Program-made: the position numbers and the translations under genes
Source of the DNA: Flavobacterium sp. LC2016-13
Lineage (GTDB): Bacteria > Bacteroidota > Bacteroidia > Flavobacteriales > Flavobacteriaceae
DNA length: 64,000 nt
Reading direction: 5' to 3'
Assembly: GCF_009707955.1 (NCBI RefSeq)
Contig: NZ_WMDQ01000001.1
Span: forward strand, 775,125-839,124
In this document: positions 24,912-34,206 of the stretch, one piece after another
How positions within the stretch are numbered: the first letter of the stretch is position 1
Layout of the letters: every line of letters begins with the position of its first letter
Notes under the pieces: generated by a model
What the model was told of the DNA's origin: nothing
Databases searched by the model: none
Seen by the model: only the letters and a program-made list of their open reading frames with translations

Positions 24912-26983
24912 GAAAAATAGGTTTTTTGTTTTTACTTTTTACAAGTCTTTCTGCTTTTGCGCAACAAGAACCGAATTTAGGGCGATATCAAACTATTGAT
25001 GAAAAACTCAAAGTCTGGTTAAAATACACCACTGAAATTTTAGACAAGGAAGATTATCCAAAATTAATTGCTGCCACACAAAAAGGAATTGAGATTTCTG
25101 AAAATCATCCCGCCTATTTAAGCCGATTCTATTTACAACGCGGAAGTGCGTATGAATTTAGTAATAATCAATATCAAAAAGCATTGGTTAATTATGAACA
25201 AGCCTGGAAATATGCCAGAAAAGCCAGAAATCTAAAAAATGAAACAACTGCTTTAATGCGGCTTAATTACATTTATTATTCTGTTCAGGATACTGCAAAA
25301 GGCAAATCATTGGCAAAATACATTAAACAAGTTGTTGATACTACAAAAAGCAATCGCACAAAATCTGTTCTAAACGGAAGTCTGGCCGAATACTATCAGA
25401 ATAATTCGGAATATGAAACTTTTATTGGTTATCAATTAAAAGCAATTTCATATAAAAAACTGCTTAAAAAAAATAAAGTAAACGAGGAAAATATTGGCAT
25501 ATCTTATCTTCAAATTGGGAGCGCTTATACCAAAATGAAGCAATTTAGTAAGGCTATTGAATATTTTAATGAGGCAAAACCGTACGTAAAAAACTCTCCT
25601 TATGTTAGTGCCTTTTTAAGCAATTATTACTTGCACAGCTACGTTGCATTAAAGGAAAAAGACAGTGTTCGCAAATATTACAACCTAATATACACGTACC
25701 CAACAATAAAAGATTCTCTTTTTATCAATTTAAGTTTCGCTAACAGAAGTATGTCTGAGCATTCTACAAATGAAGGCAAAATAAACAAAGCCTATGATTA
25801 TGCACAAAAAGCCGTTTTGTATGCACAAAAATCGAATGATGAAGATATCATAATGGAAGCAAATACTGTTTTAGGAAAGGTTTTGAATGAAAAAGGAGAA
25901 CACAAAAAAGCAATCGAAGTATTAAAGAAAGCATCAACAAAGGCTTTAAAATACGATAAAGAATCTTTTGTAATCATTAATAAAAAATTATCTCAAAGTT
26001 ATGCGGCGCTGGGGCAATGGAAAGAAGCCTATTATTACAACGAAATCTACAGCAAAAACAACGACGAAATGATGGCGCAATCTGCTAAGCAAAATATCGC
26101 CAATGCCGAAGCTCGTTACCAAAATAAAACCAAAGGGCAGGAAATAAAAAATCTTTCGACTCAAAATACCATCAAAAATATTCAGATTTCAGAGGCTAAA
26201 AAACAACGATTTTTTTTAATATCAGGAATTATATTGATTGCAATTATTGGATTATTGCTTTTTAGACAGAATCAAAACAGAAAGAAAACCAACCAAAAAC
26301 TACAACTTTTAAATCAGGAATTAGACGAAGCCAATAAAGTAAAAGCTCGTTTTTTTGGTATTCTGAATCACGATTTAAGAAGTCCGGTTTCGAATTTAAT
26401 TCACTTTTTACATCTTCAAAAAGAAAATCCTGAATTGATTGATGAAGCCACTGCTTTAAGAATGCAGACAAAAGTAATTTCGGGCGCAGAGAATTTATTA
26501 TCGTCTATGGAAGATATTTTGTTGTGGAGCAAAGGTCAAATGGAAAACTTTAAACCTCATCTTCAAAAAATTTCGATTGCTGTTTTATTTGAAGAAAGTG
26601 AAAAGCATTTTTCAAGCGTTGAAGACATCCAAATCATATTCGAAAATCCGGAAAACATTAGTTTGATTACCGATGAAAATTACCTAAAAACCATCATCAG
26701 AAATTTAACCGGAAATGCCATAAAAGCACTCGATAAAACGCCTAACGGAAAAATAATCTGGAAAGCCTGGCAGGAAAACAACCAAACTTATCTTTCGATT
26801 ACAGACAATGGCCACGGTGGAACTCAGGAACAATTTAAAGCGCTTTACGACGACTCAGAAGTCATCGGAATCAAATCTGGTTTAGGATTGCATCTAATTC
26901 GGGATTTGGCAACGGCCATTAATTGCAAAATCGAAGTAAAATCTCAACCTGATTCAGGAACAACTTTTACGATTATATTTTAA
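24908..26983 (+). CDS. TPR-containing sensor histidine kinase
   Basis: 691 residues: signal peptide (about 1-18), a periplasmic block of tetratricopeptide repeats (about 50-395), a coiled coil, one membrane helix (FFLISGIILIAIIGLLLF, about 436-453), then kinase core. Phosphorylated His is H488 in LNHDLRSPVSN; ATP-binding motifs are NLTGNAIKAL (N box), ITDNGHGG (G1) and SGLGLHL (G2). It forms an overlapping pair with the LytTR regulator. The TPR sensor layout is common in Bacteroidota; the signal is unknown. Confidence 0.92.
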   Translation: MRKIGFLFLLFTSLSAFAQQEPNLGRYQTIDEKLKVWLKYTTEILDKEDYPKLIAATQKGIEISENHPAYLSRFYLQRGSAYEFSNNQYQKALVNYEQAWKYARKARNLKNETTALMRLNYIYYSVQDTAKGKSLAKYIKQVVDTTKSNRTKSVLNGSLAEYYQNNSEYETFIGYQLKAISYKKLLKKNKVNEENIGISYLQIGSAYTKMKQFSKAIEYFNEAKPYVKNSPYVSAFLSNYYLHSYVALKEKDSVRKYYNLIYTYPTIKDSLFINLSFANRSMSEHSTNEGKINKAYDYAQKAVLYAQKSNDEDIIMEANTVLGKVLNEKGEHKKAIEVLKKASTKALKYDKESFVIINKKLSQSYAALGQWKEAYYYNEIYSKNNDEMMAQSAKQNIANAEARYQNKTKGQEIKNLSTQNTIKNIQISEAKKQRFFLISGIILIAIIGLLLFRQNQNRKKTNQKLQLLNQELDEANKVKARFFGILNHDLRSPVSNLIHFLHLQKENPELIDEATALRMQTKVISGAENLLSSMEDILLWSKGQMENFKPHLQKISIAVLFEESEKHFSSVEDIQIIFENPENISLITDENYLKTIIRNLTGNAIKALDKTPNGKIIWKAWQENNQTYLSITDNGHGGTQEQFKALYDDSEVIGIKSGLGLHLIRDLATAINCKIEVKSQPDSGTTFTIIF

Positions 26984-27033
26984 AAGGTTTGCTACAGATT
27001 GAATGTAATCTTTGTCTATAAATTTAAGTTTCA

Positions 27034-27101
27034 CGCAGATTTTGCAGATTAAGCAGATTTTTTTGATTTACTTTTAATCCGCTTAATCTGCAAAATCTGC
27101 G
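27034..27101. repeat. CGCAGAT-family palindromic element
   Basis: CGCAGATTTTGCAGATTAAG at 27034 on is answered by CTTAATCTGCAAAATCTGCG ending at 27101, giving near-perfect 25-bp arms. It lies between the 3' ends of the kinase and thioredoxin genes. Confidence 0.85.
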
Positions 27102-27177
27102 AGAAAACAAATTTTACGTGTGAAATCTGTGACAAAAAAAACCACACAAACTATAATTCGTGGCAAAAAAACACCAA

Positions 27178-27216
27178 ATAAAAAAGGCTTGACTTTCGTC
27201 AAACCTTTTTTAAATA
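27178..27216. terminator. Terminator of trxA
   Basis: AAAAAGGCTTGAC / GTCAAACCTTTTT hairpin, with the A run read as T on the minus strand, about 20 bp past the trxA stop. Confidence 0.8.
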
Positions 27217-27234
27217 TAAATTATAATCTTACGA

Positions 27235-27552
27235 TTACAACAAAGCGTCTAAACTATCAGCGTAGGTTTGTTTCGGAGCAACTCCTACTTGTTTTCCTAC
27301 TACTTCACCGTTATGAAAAACCAAAACGGTTGGTATGTTACGCACACCATATTTTGCAGCGAATTCCTGGTTTGCATCAACATCAACTTTACCAACAACT
27401 ACTTTACCTGCGTATTCTTCACTAATTTGGTCAATGATTGGTCCAACCATTCTACAAGGACCGCACCATGCTGCCCAAAAATCTACCATTACTGGTTTAT
27501 CTGATTTCAAAACTACTTCATCAAAAGTAGCATCTGTTATTGCTAATGCCAT
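27235..27552 (-). CDS. trxA: Thioredoxin
   Basis: A 105-residue cytosolic disulfide reductant, the normal size of a single thioredoxin domain. Active-site Cys are C30 and C33 in WAAWCGPC; the cis-Pro loop is RNIPTVLVF and the end is typical (SLDALL). It stands alone with its own terminator. Confidence 0.97.
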   Translation of the reverse strand: MALAITDATFDEVVLKSDKPVMVDFWAAWCGPCRMVGPIIDQISEEYAGKVVVGKVDVDANQEFAAKYGVRNIPTVLVFHNGEVVGKQVGVAPKQTYADSLDALL

Positions 27553-27814
27553 AATATTTTATTTAAGTTATCCCTTTTGACTATGCTCAGGGTTACAGTT
27601 TTTAAATGTGTTTTTAACTGAGTACAAATTTAGAAATTAAAAACCAATCAAACGTCATTCGTAAATTAGTTTTAATTATAAATGTATTGTCAATAATTAT
27701 ATTAATACTAAAATTCTTATTTATAAGTTTTGTCTTACAACTATCTGAGTGTCATGTTTATGAAATGCCATTGTCTTTTTATTGTATCTTTAATAATCAG
27801 AAATTTTGATTCAG

Positions 27815-30277
27815 ATGAAAGCAACTTTACTTCAAATAAAAAACGCATTGCAATCGGCACATTTTAAAAAGTATGCCAAACGTGCTGGTATTTTTATATT
27901 GATACTTATTGCATTGTTGCTTCTTGCATGTGGCGGATTATCACTTTATTTCAATCAGAATAAAACCGAAATCATTGCCAAAATAAACACTAAAATTAAT
28001 GAAAACATAAACGGAGAATTTCATATTGGCGATGTTCATTATAAGTTTTTAACTGGTTTTCCAAACTTTACCCTTGCTCTAAAAGATGTTGAAATAAAAG
28101 ACAAACAATGGCAAACCCACAAACATACGTTGCTAAAAGCAGAAGAAATCGAAGTGCGTTTGAATGTTTGGAGTTTATTGCAAAAAGACATCAACATTCA
28201 TAAAATATTGATAAACGATGCTAATATTTATGTTTACAAAGCCGAAAACGGATATTCGAATGCTACTATTTTTAAACCAAAAAAGAAGAAAACACCCAAA
28301 AATAAATCAAAAACCGAAACTACAATTGATCAGATTGACCTCAACAATGTTCATTTTACGTTAGACAATCGCATTGGTCATAAATTATTTGATTTTGATG
28401 TTGAAAGCTTAAAATCGAAAGTAGATTTTGATGGAGACAATTGGCAAACCGATGTTTTTCTAGATACTCAAATTAGCAGTTTGGCCTTTAATACTGTTCA
28501 CGGAAGTTTTGCCAAACAAAAAGAACTCATAGGAACTTTTTCAGTCGCTTATTCTGATGAAAAAGAAAGAATTGATGTTGTAACGAAAAACCTAAAAATA
28601 GGATCGGATGCTTTTGATATTATTGCTTTTTTCAATCTCGCTAAAGGAAATGCGCTTTTTGGAATCAATATTAACACTAGTATTTTATGGCAAAATGCAT
28701 CGAATTTATTATCGGCAAACATAAGTTCTAAGCTTAACCGATTCGATTTAAAAAAGGAAATCGATGTGAATTGCGATATCAAAGGTGATTTTAATGCCGA
28801 AGGAGATCCGAGAATTGTCGTTCAGGCTAAAATTGAAAATAATGAATTGAGTATTCCCGACGGATTAATTACGGATTGTAATTTTAAAGGCATTTTTACC
28901 AATAATTTTAAACCAAAAGAAGGTTTCAACGATGCAAATTCGGCTATAATTCTGAGTCATTTTACGGGTAATTACCGCAATATTCCGCTTAAAATTCCGC
29001 AGGCTGTTATCAATAATTTAGAAAAACCAATCGCAACCGGAATCGTAAATTCTGATTTTGATGTTACAAAGCTAAACGAAATTAGCAGCGACAAATGGAT
29101 TCAGTTTACGGAAGGTCACGCCACGGCCAACTTAAAATTTCAGTTTGATATTGTCGATTTATACATTACTAAACCACGTTTTATAGGAAATGTAAATGTT
29201 AACAATACCTCATTTCATTATATTCCAAATGATGTTCACGCTATAAAAACCAACGTTCAGCTCGATTTTACCGAAAAAGCGCTGGTGATTAAAAAAATCG
29301 CTTACAAACACAAAAAAAATACGATTTTCATTGACGGTAAGATCGATAATTTCCTGAATCTCTATTACGATGCTCCAGAAAAAATGATCGTAAACTGGAA
29401 CGTTTATTGCCCAAATATTGATGTGAAACAATTGCTGGCAGTTTTGGCGGTTTCCCAAAAAAGAAAAACCACAAAACAACCCAAGAAAAAAAGTACGCTT
29501 TCGAATCAAATGCGAACTGCAATCGAAAAATGTTCTGTTGTAATCGACATCAAAGCAGATAATATTACGTATAATAAACTGACGGCAACCAATACCAAAG
29601 CCACGATTACGATGATAAATTCTCAATTGTTGGTCAAAAATGGTTCTGTGCAAACTTCTGGCGGAAATGTTATTTTTAGTGGCGCGCTAACGCCTCAGGG
29701 AAAAAACTATATTTTTACCTCAAACGCACAGGTAAATCGTGTTGATATTGCGAGCTTTTTACGCTCGTTTAATAACTTTGGCGTTCAGTCTTTTAATCCT
29801 AATAATATTCGCGGAAAACTCAGCAGCAATGCCAATGTTAGCGCTTTAATCAACAGCAAAGGCGAAATGATTACAAACTCGATGCGCGGAAATCTGAATT
29901 TTAATGTCACTCAGGGCGCTTTGCTTAATTTTGAACCTATTGTAAAAGTGGGCAAATTTGCTTTTCCGTTTCGCGATGTCAAAAACATTACATTCAGCGA
30001 TTTATCCGGCAATCTTAAAATGCGTGGAGAACAAATAGATGTTGGTGATTTTACAATAAGTTCGAGTGTTTTAAATATGGATGCTGCAGGAATTTATTCT
30101 TTTGGCCGCGGAACCAATCTTGCGCTCACAATTCCTCTTCGAAATTCTAAAAATGACATTAATCTAGCTACCAAAGCCGAGCGCGATGCCGTTCGCGAAC
30201 GCGGTCTTGTGTTGCATTTAATTGCTTTGGATGATGAAGGGAAAATGAAAATTAAGTGGGGGAAGAAGGATAAGTAG
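27815..30277 (+). CDS. AsmA-like family protein, large
   Basis: About 820 residues. ATG at 27815 is preferred over a TTG three codons earlier. One N-terminal membrane helix (about 23-48) anchors a long beta-rich region. Near the start lies GEFHIGDVHYKFLTGFPNFTL, and near the end are DFTISSSVLNMDAAGIYSFG and GTNLALTIPLRN, the AsmA C-terminal pattern. AsmA-like proteins are thought to act in the periplasm in lipid transfer or outer-membrane assembly. A Lys-rich stretch lies near 155-170. Alone in its unit. Confidence 0.85.
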   Translation: MKATLLQIKNALQSAHFKKYAKRAGIFILILIALLLLACGGLSLYFNQNKTEIIAKINTKINENINGEFHIGDVHYKFLTGFPNFTLALKDVEIKDKQWQTHKHTLLKAEEIEVRLNVWSLLQKDINIHKILINDANIYVYKAENGYSNATIFKPKKKKTPKNKSKTETTIDQIDLNNVHFTLDNRIGHKLFDFDVESLKSKVDFDGDNWQTDVFLDTQISSLAFNTVHGSFAKQKELIGTFSVAYSDEKERIDVVTKNLKIGSDAFDIIAFFNLAKGNALFGININTSILWQNASNLLSANISSKLNRFDLKKEIDVNCDIKGDFNAEGDPRIVVQAKIENNELSIPDGLITDCNFKGIFTNNFKPKEGFNDANSAIILSHFTGNYRNIPLKIPQAVINNLEKPIATGIVNSDFDVTKLNEISSDKWIQFTEGHATANLKFQFDIVDLYITKPRFIGNVNVNNTSFHYIPNDVHAIKTNVQLDFTEKALVIKKIAYKHKKNTIFIDGKIDNFLNLYYDAPEKMIVNWNVYCPNIDVKQLLAVLAVSQKRKTTKQPKKKSTLSNQMRTAIEKCSVVIDIKADNITYNKLTATNTKATITMINSQLLVKNGSVQTSGGNVIFSGALTPQGKNYIFTSNAQVNRVDIASFLRSFNNFGVQSFNPNNIRGKLSSNANVSALINSKGEMITNSMRGNLNFNVTQGALLNFEPIVKVGKFAFPFRDVKNITFSDLSGNLKMRGEQIDVGDFTISSSVLNMDAAGIYSFGRGTNLALTIPLRNSKNDINLATKAERDAVRERGLVLHLIALDDEGKMKIKWGKKDK

Positions 30278-30370
30278 CTTTTTTTATCGCATTTTTTTTC
30301 ATTTGGAGGAACGAGGAATCAGACTCGAAATTCGACAAAGATTGAGGCTTTGATTACGGAGTTACTCGCG

Positions 30371-30470
30371 GGAGATTCCTCGTTCCTCGGAATGACAAAC
30401 TAACCGCATACGCTATCTAACAACTGTAAATTTTCCCCAATCTTGTCATTCCGAGGAACGAGGAATCTCC
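30371..30470. repeat. Perfect 28-bp inverted repeat, ATTCCTCGTTCCTC family
   Basis: Arms at 30371-30398 and 30443-30470 are exact reverse complements containing ATTCCTCGTTCCTCGGAATG. An extra degenerate half copy lies at 30301-30325. Similar elements occur at 32853-32949 and 33478-33600. Confidence 0.9.
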
Positions 30471-30537
30471 ACAAGTAGCTCGACATAAATTACGCTTTTT
30501 TAAATTTACTGAATTAGAAATGTTTTAGAAATAGTAT

Positions 30538-32518
30538 TTAAATCTCTTCAATTCCTAATGATTTAAAAAATTCAAAAGTCCCATCATACATAAACTCTGG
30601 CCTTGTAATATCTTCATTATTTCCAAAAGGAATATAAATTACCATTCCTTGTCTAGCTCTAGTCAATAAAACACGATAAGAATTAATTAAATAATTTGTA
30701 ATTTCAAGACTATTGATGTTTTGCCATTTTGTTCCTTTAAATTTTCTATAATTCCATTGATTGTTGTGATAAAATAAATCTCCATCCCAAGCAACGCAAG
30801 TCCAATCTAATTCTAATCCTTGAATATCAAATTCAGTAGCTACTTCTTCAAGAAAATAAGAAGAACGAATATCATTGCTATCATTTAAAAACCAAATTGG
30901 AGCATCAATTTTCGCTTTTACGTTTAATCCAAAAGGTCTTAAGCGAATACCTCCAGATGAAGCCACAACTCCAATTCTTTCAGAGCCTTTTACCGATATT
31001 TTTAACCAATTTCTTGCTTGATCTAAATCACGAGTTATCTTAATTGGATAATCTCTTTTTATAAAATGCTCATAAACTTCTTTAGCTTTTTCAATATTAT
31101 TATTGATAATTTCTTGAATGAAATTAGATAATTGAGCACTTCTAAATGATCTCAAAGAGATGGATAAATGCAATTCATCTTTCTTTATTGCTTTCCTTTT
31201 ATTTAAAACATGTAATGCATCTTTATCTTTGATATAATTTTCGTCTTCAACAATTTTAGAAGAATAATAAATATCCCAATCTTCAAATTTATCAGAAAAT
31301 GGTCTAATCCATTCTTCTAATCCTGCTTCTCCAGTATTAATTTCTTGTCCTCCTCCAATCAAACAAACTATTGTACACCAATCTTTATGTCTGTCCATTA
31401 CTTCAATAAGAAATTCAGGTTCTGATTTATTAAAATCTGAAATTCCTTTGTTTCTCTTCATAAAATTTGAAGCTTGTTCTTTTGTCCATGCTCTTTGCGC
31501 TTCATCGAAAATTGTAACTTTTTCAATTGGCGCTTTTTCATCTTTTATAGAAGCATCTCTAAAATGATGAATATTTTTGAATGAATGATTTTACATGAGA
31601 TTTAGCAAAAGATTTTGTTATAATCGAATTTTCTTCCCTAGAACTTTTAACTTTATCTCGCGCTAAAGCTTCTCTTAAAACATCTACCAGAGGACCATTA
31701 CCTGAAAGAAAAACAGCATGTTCTTCCTGTTCATAATTTGAACGTAAATTAGCAATATTTAATCCTGCTAATGTTTTTCCTGCACCAGGAACTCCAGTGA
31801 TGAAGCAAATTGATTTTCTGCTTTCATTTTTTGAATAATCTATAATTTCAGAAATACATTCTGAAGTAACAGATAAATTTTCTGCACCTGAGTCACTTCT
31901 TGATATTTCAGAAACATTATGTTTTTTATATAAAGCTGTAGCCGCTTCTATAATTGTTGGTGTTGGTTTATATATTGAATTTTCCCAAGTGTCAACATTT
32001 ACAATTTCTAAATCTTTAAATTTTGCTAAAGATTCAGATATTACTTCTGATAAATTATTTTCATTAGCTACAATTGTTTCGTATAAATTATCCAGAGATT
32101 TTTTGTAAACATTATTTACATTACTTGCTTTATCAGCAATTAAAATTGGAATAATATTCTTAGCATGACTTCCTTCGTGAAAATTATTCAAATCTAATCC
32201 ATAATCAAAAGCTTGGTCTTTTGCGTACTTGTCATAACTATTTGAATCAATCTTAAATTCTAAAACAAATATGCAATTATCAATAATTAAAATATTATCA
32301 ACTCTTTTACCCATTATAGGAATAGTAAATTCAAAGTAAACTCTTCCCTTAAAATTTAAAATAGTTTGTTTTAGAATTTCAATTTGAGTTTTCCATGCAT
32401 TAGATTGTTGAATGGTCAACTTATTCAAATCATAGTTGCCAGATATTTTCCCATAAATGCTATCATTATTTTCAACTATAAAATCATTAATGAAATTTGA
32501 GTAATAAGCCCTATTCAT
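30538..32518 (-). pseudogene. DUF2075 nuclease/P-loop ATPase, split by a +1 frameshift
   Basis: Two reading frames on the minus strand, 32518-31559 and 31461-30538, together make one DUF2075 protein of about 659 residues. The first part has a PD-(D/E)XK-like core (KRVDNILII, then VLEFKI near residue 75) and Walker A GVPGAGKT. The Walker B strand VTIFDEAQRAW lies between the two frames and only reads in the second. Joining them needs removal of one base in the five-T run at 31574-31578 (AAAAA on the coding strand, expected AAAA). The C-terminal part keeps FLNDSNDIRSSYFLEEVATE and YRVLLTRARQGMVIYIP, diagnostic of the family. The start overlaps the XRE gene by 8 bp. Broken gene, phase-variable gene and sequencing error are all possible. 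Confidence 0.85.
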
Positions 32519-32717
32519 CGAATAAGTCTTTTACTTTAACCTCTAAAGCATTTGCTAATCGTTCAACAACTTCAATAGAAACATTTCTTTCACCTTTTTC
32601 AATAGTTGGTAAATAAGTGCGATCTATCTCAGCTAAATTGGCTAGCTTTTCTTGAGATAATCCTTTGAGTTTTCTAAGCTCCTTAATTTTGAGTCCAAAT
32701 TTTTGCTTAATATCCAT
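32511..32717 (-). CDS. Small XRE-family HTH regulator paired with DUF2075
   Basis: 68 residues from the Met at 32717, chosen because it begins just before the first helix; an earlier Met adds six hydrophobic residues. Cro/C1-type HTH: IKELRKLKGLSQEKLANLA, then DRTYLPTIEKGERN and VVERLANALEVKVKDLFDE. It overlaps the DUF2075 start by 8 bp, so both are co-translated. Most likely a repressor of the nuclease/ATPase operon. Confidence 0.9.
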   Translation of the reverse strand: MDIKQKFGLKIKELRKLKGLSQEKLANLAEIDRTYLPTIEKGERNVSIEVVERLANALEVKVKDLFDE

Positions 32718-32852
32718 AGTAAACAAAAGTTGCAAAACGTAGACTCTAAAACAACGGAGTATAGTCGGCTTTTTATTTGCCTTTGAAATAAAATTCCTAT
32801 GTTAAATAAAAAAAAATCTTGTGGTGCTTCTTTTAGTTTTATTCTCATTTTT

Positions 32853-32949
32853 GTCATCCTGACGGAGGAAGGATCACACTAGAAATTCCACAAAGTAAAT
32901 CGCCAATCTTTACCGAGTTCCGTGTGTGATCCTTCCTCCGTCAGGATAA
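32853..32949. repeat. Inverted repeat, TCCTGACGGAGGAAGGATC family
   Basis: GTCATCCTGACGGAGGAAGG followed by ATCACAC at the left end is mirrored by GTGTGATCCTTCC followed by TCCGTCAGGAT at 32924-32949. It lies between the 77-aa protein gene and the XRE-DUF2075 operon, so those are probably separate transcripts. Confidence 0.85.
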
Positions 32950-32975
32950 CAAAGCAGGTGAAAATTAAGAACACA

Positions 32976-33010
32976 AAATAAAAAAAGCCACTTCACAGTG
33001 GCTTTTTCAA
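32976..33010 (-). terminator. Terminator of the second 77-aa protein gene
   Basis: AAAAAGCCACT / AGTGGCTTTTT hairpin around 32981-33008, 10 bp after the stop codon, with an A run giving T on the minus strand. Confidence 0.85.
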
Positions 33011-33019
33011 TACTTTTAA

Positions 33020-33253
33020 TTATTCAGTATCCAGATAAGGATTTAGAATTTCGGCTAATTCATTCAACAAATAGTAACCTTGTTCAACTGATTTTGTATC
33101 GATTTGCAAGGTTTCGCATTCTCGCATTAGAGATATAGCGAGAAGATAATTTACTCTTCGAATTGCTTTTGCAAAGCTTTTAGGATCGATCGATTGATTG
33201 AAAAATTCGTTTAACTGCAATTCTGTTTTTTTTGAAAGGCTGTTTACACTCAT
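33020..33253 (-). CDS. Unrecognised 77-aa protein, paralogue of the one at 9766-9999
   Basis: Same length as its paralogue and aligned without gaps over 72 residues (35 identical). Shared features are LSK at the start, IxPK, AKxIRxVN, MRxCETL with a conserved Cys, and LNxLAExLxPYLDxE at the end. Mostly helical and acidic, with no membrane or signal segment. No family is recognised. It lies upstream of an XRE regulator and a nuclease/ATPase gene, as the first copy lies beside an XRE regulator and a nuclease/ATPase gene. Its own -7 box (TATATTTC at 33269-33276) and palindrome (33278-33291) repeat the layout seen at the first copy. Confidence 0.78.
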   Translation of the reverse strand: MSVNSLSKKTELQLNEFFNQSIDPKSFAKAIRRVNYLLAISLMRECETLQIDTKSVEQGYYLLNELAEILNPYLDTE

Positions 33254-33277
33254 AATCTGAAAATTTAGGAAATATAA

Positions 33278-33353
33278 AACCCGTATGGGTTAGCTGTCCT
33301 ACGCCTTTCAGAGCGTTGCAGTTGTTTCCAATACCGCCAGCGTACCACACGGG
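33278..33353 (-). promoter_or_regulatory. Palindromic promoter element and structured leader of the second 77-aa gene
   Basis: AACCCGTATGGGTT at 33278-33291 is a near palindrome next to the -7 box. The larger 74-bp segment 33280-33353 can fold as a unit: CCCGTATGG pairs with CCACACGGG, and TACGC with GCGTA inside. TTTCAGATTATGA occurs both just before the gene and about 120 bp further upstream, next to a second possible promoter (TATCTTCG). It could be an operator, a structured RNA leader or a small inserted palindrome. Confidence 0.45.
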
Positions 33354-33477
33354 CAAAAATTTAGTCATGTTCATAATCTGAAAGTTTTAGGACTGCGAAG
33401 ATATTAAAAAACACTTTGATTTGTGCGGGTTTTCTACATCAATTTAAAAGGTTTTAATTTTCAGTTTGCTTATTGTT

Positions 33478-33600
33478 GCGTGGACTTCGACTACGCTCAG
33501 CCTGACAATACGGGAGATTTCTTATTTACTGAAATCATATAGCGAACGGAGTTTCTAGTGCGATTCTTCGTTCCTCAGAATGACAAAATTGTGTTTCGTT
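33478..33600. repeat. Composite of decayed palindromic elements
   Basis: It holds GACTTCGACTACGCTCAGCCTGACA and CGATTCTTCGTTCCTCAGAATGACA-like pieces, both recurring intergenic repeat types. No gene is seen from 33375 to 33696. Confidence 0.6.
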
Positions 33601-33696
33601 ATTCGCATAAAAATTTCACAATGTTTTATTAACTCGCTTGGCTTTTCAATCTAAAAAAAATAGCTTTGAGAAACAATCATTAAAATATAAACCAAT

Positions 33697-34011
33697 ATGA
33701 AGATTCAAATCAATACAGACAAAAACATTGAAGGACACGAAAGATTAGCAACTTATTTCTCTGAAGAATTAGAAAAAGGATTAGCCCGTTTTGAAGAAAA
33801 AATAACTCGCGTAGAAGTTCATTTTGGAGACGAAAACGGAGAGAAATTTAGCTTAAATGATAAAAAATGCGTGATCGAAGTTCGTACAGCAAAACTACAA
33901 CCGCTAACCGTAACAGAACACGCCGATACGCTTGAAAAAGCTTTTAGTGGCGCTTTGGCAAAAGCAAAAAAATCACTTACTACCACTTTCGAAAAAATGA
34001 ATGCACATTAA
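33697..34011 (+). CDS. HPF/RaiA family ribosome-associated protein
   Basis: 104 residues, the size of the short hibernation-promoting factor / ribosome modulation family that binds the 30S decoding region in stationary phase. The fold signature is visible: IEGHERLATYFSEELEKGLARF, VEVHFGDENG, then TEHADTLEKAFSGALAKAKKSL. Not the long form, as the C-terminal dimerisation domain is absent. Alone. Confidence 0.88.
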   Translation: MKIQINTDKNIEGHERLATYFSEELEKGLARFEEKITRVEVHFGDENGEKFSLNDKKCVIEVRTAKLQPLTVTEHADTLEKAFSGALAKAKKSLTTTFEKMNAH

Positions 34012-34025
34012 GTTTTTTAAAGGTT

Positions 34026-34080
34026 CAAAGTAACAAAGGCTCTAAGGTTTTCTTAGCATCTTTGTACCTTTGTTACTTTG
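34026..34080. repeat. Inverted repeat AAAGTAACAAAGG
   Basis: CAAAGTAACAAAGG at 34026-34039 is mirrored exactly by CCTTTGTTACTTTG at 34067-34080. A GGTCTAAGG-type stretch near 34150-34200 is related. Confidence 0.8.
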
Positions 34081-34100
34081 TATCTGTGTACATTTTCTTT

Positions 34101-34138
34101 AAAATTTTGGCAGTGGCACTTTTACGGCAATATCGCTA
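34101..34138 (-). pseudogene. 3' remnant of a second copy of the HGQPGHRCDI lipoprotein gene
   Basis: On the minus strand this stretch reads CSDIAVKVPLPKF-stop, clearly like the end of the neighbouring gene (CDIPVGAALPKS-stop). Both tails are followed by similar AAGGTTC/AAAGG-rich sequence. Nothing of the rest of a second gene is seen, so a tandem copy was probably lost by recombination. Short match, moderate support. Confidence 0.5.
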
Positions 34139-34206
34139 CAAACACACTAAAGGCTCTAAGGTTTTTTTCTTTGCACCTTTGGACCTCTGGACCTTTGAAC
34201 CTTCCT

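Noticed and set aside
29210..29653. 147-aa open frame antisense to the AsmA-like gene
   Set aside because: Overlaps the real gene completely; Phe/Ile/Arg-rich shadow translation.
33180..33374. 64-aa leader frame MNMTKFLPVWYAGG
   Set aside because: It lies mostly in the structured leader and overlaps the 77-aa gene out of frame; no support for translation beyond a chance frame.
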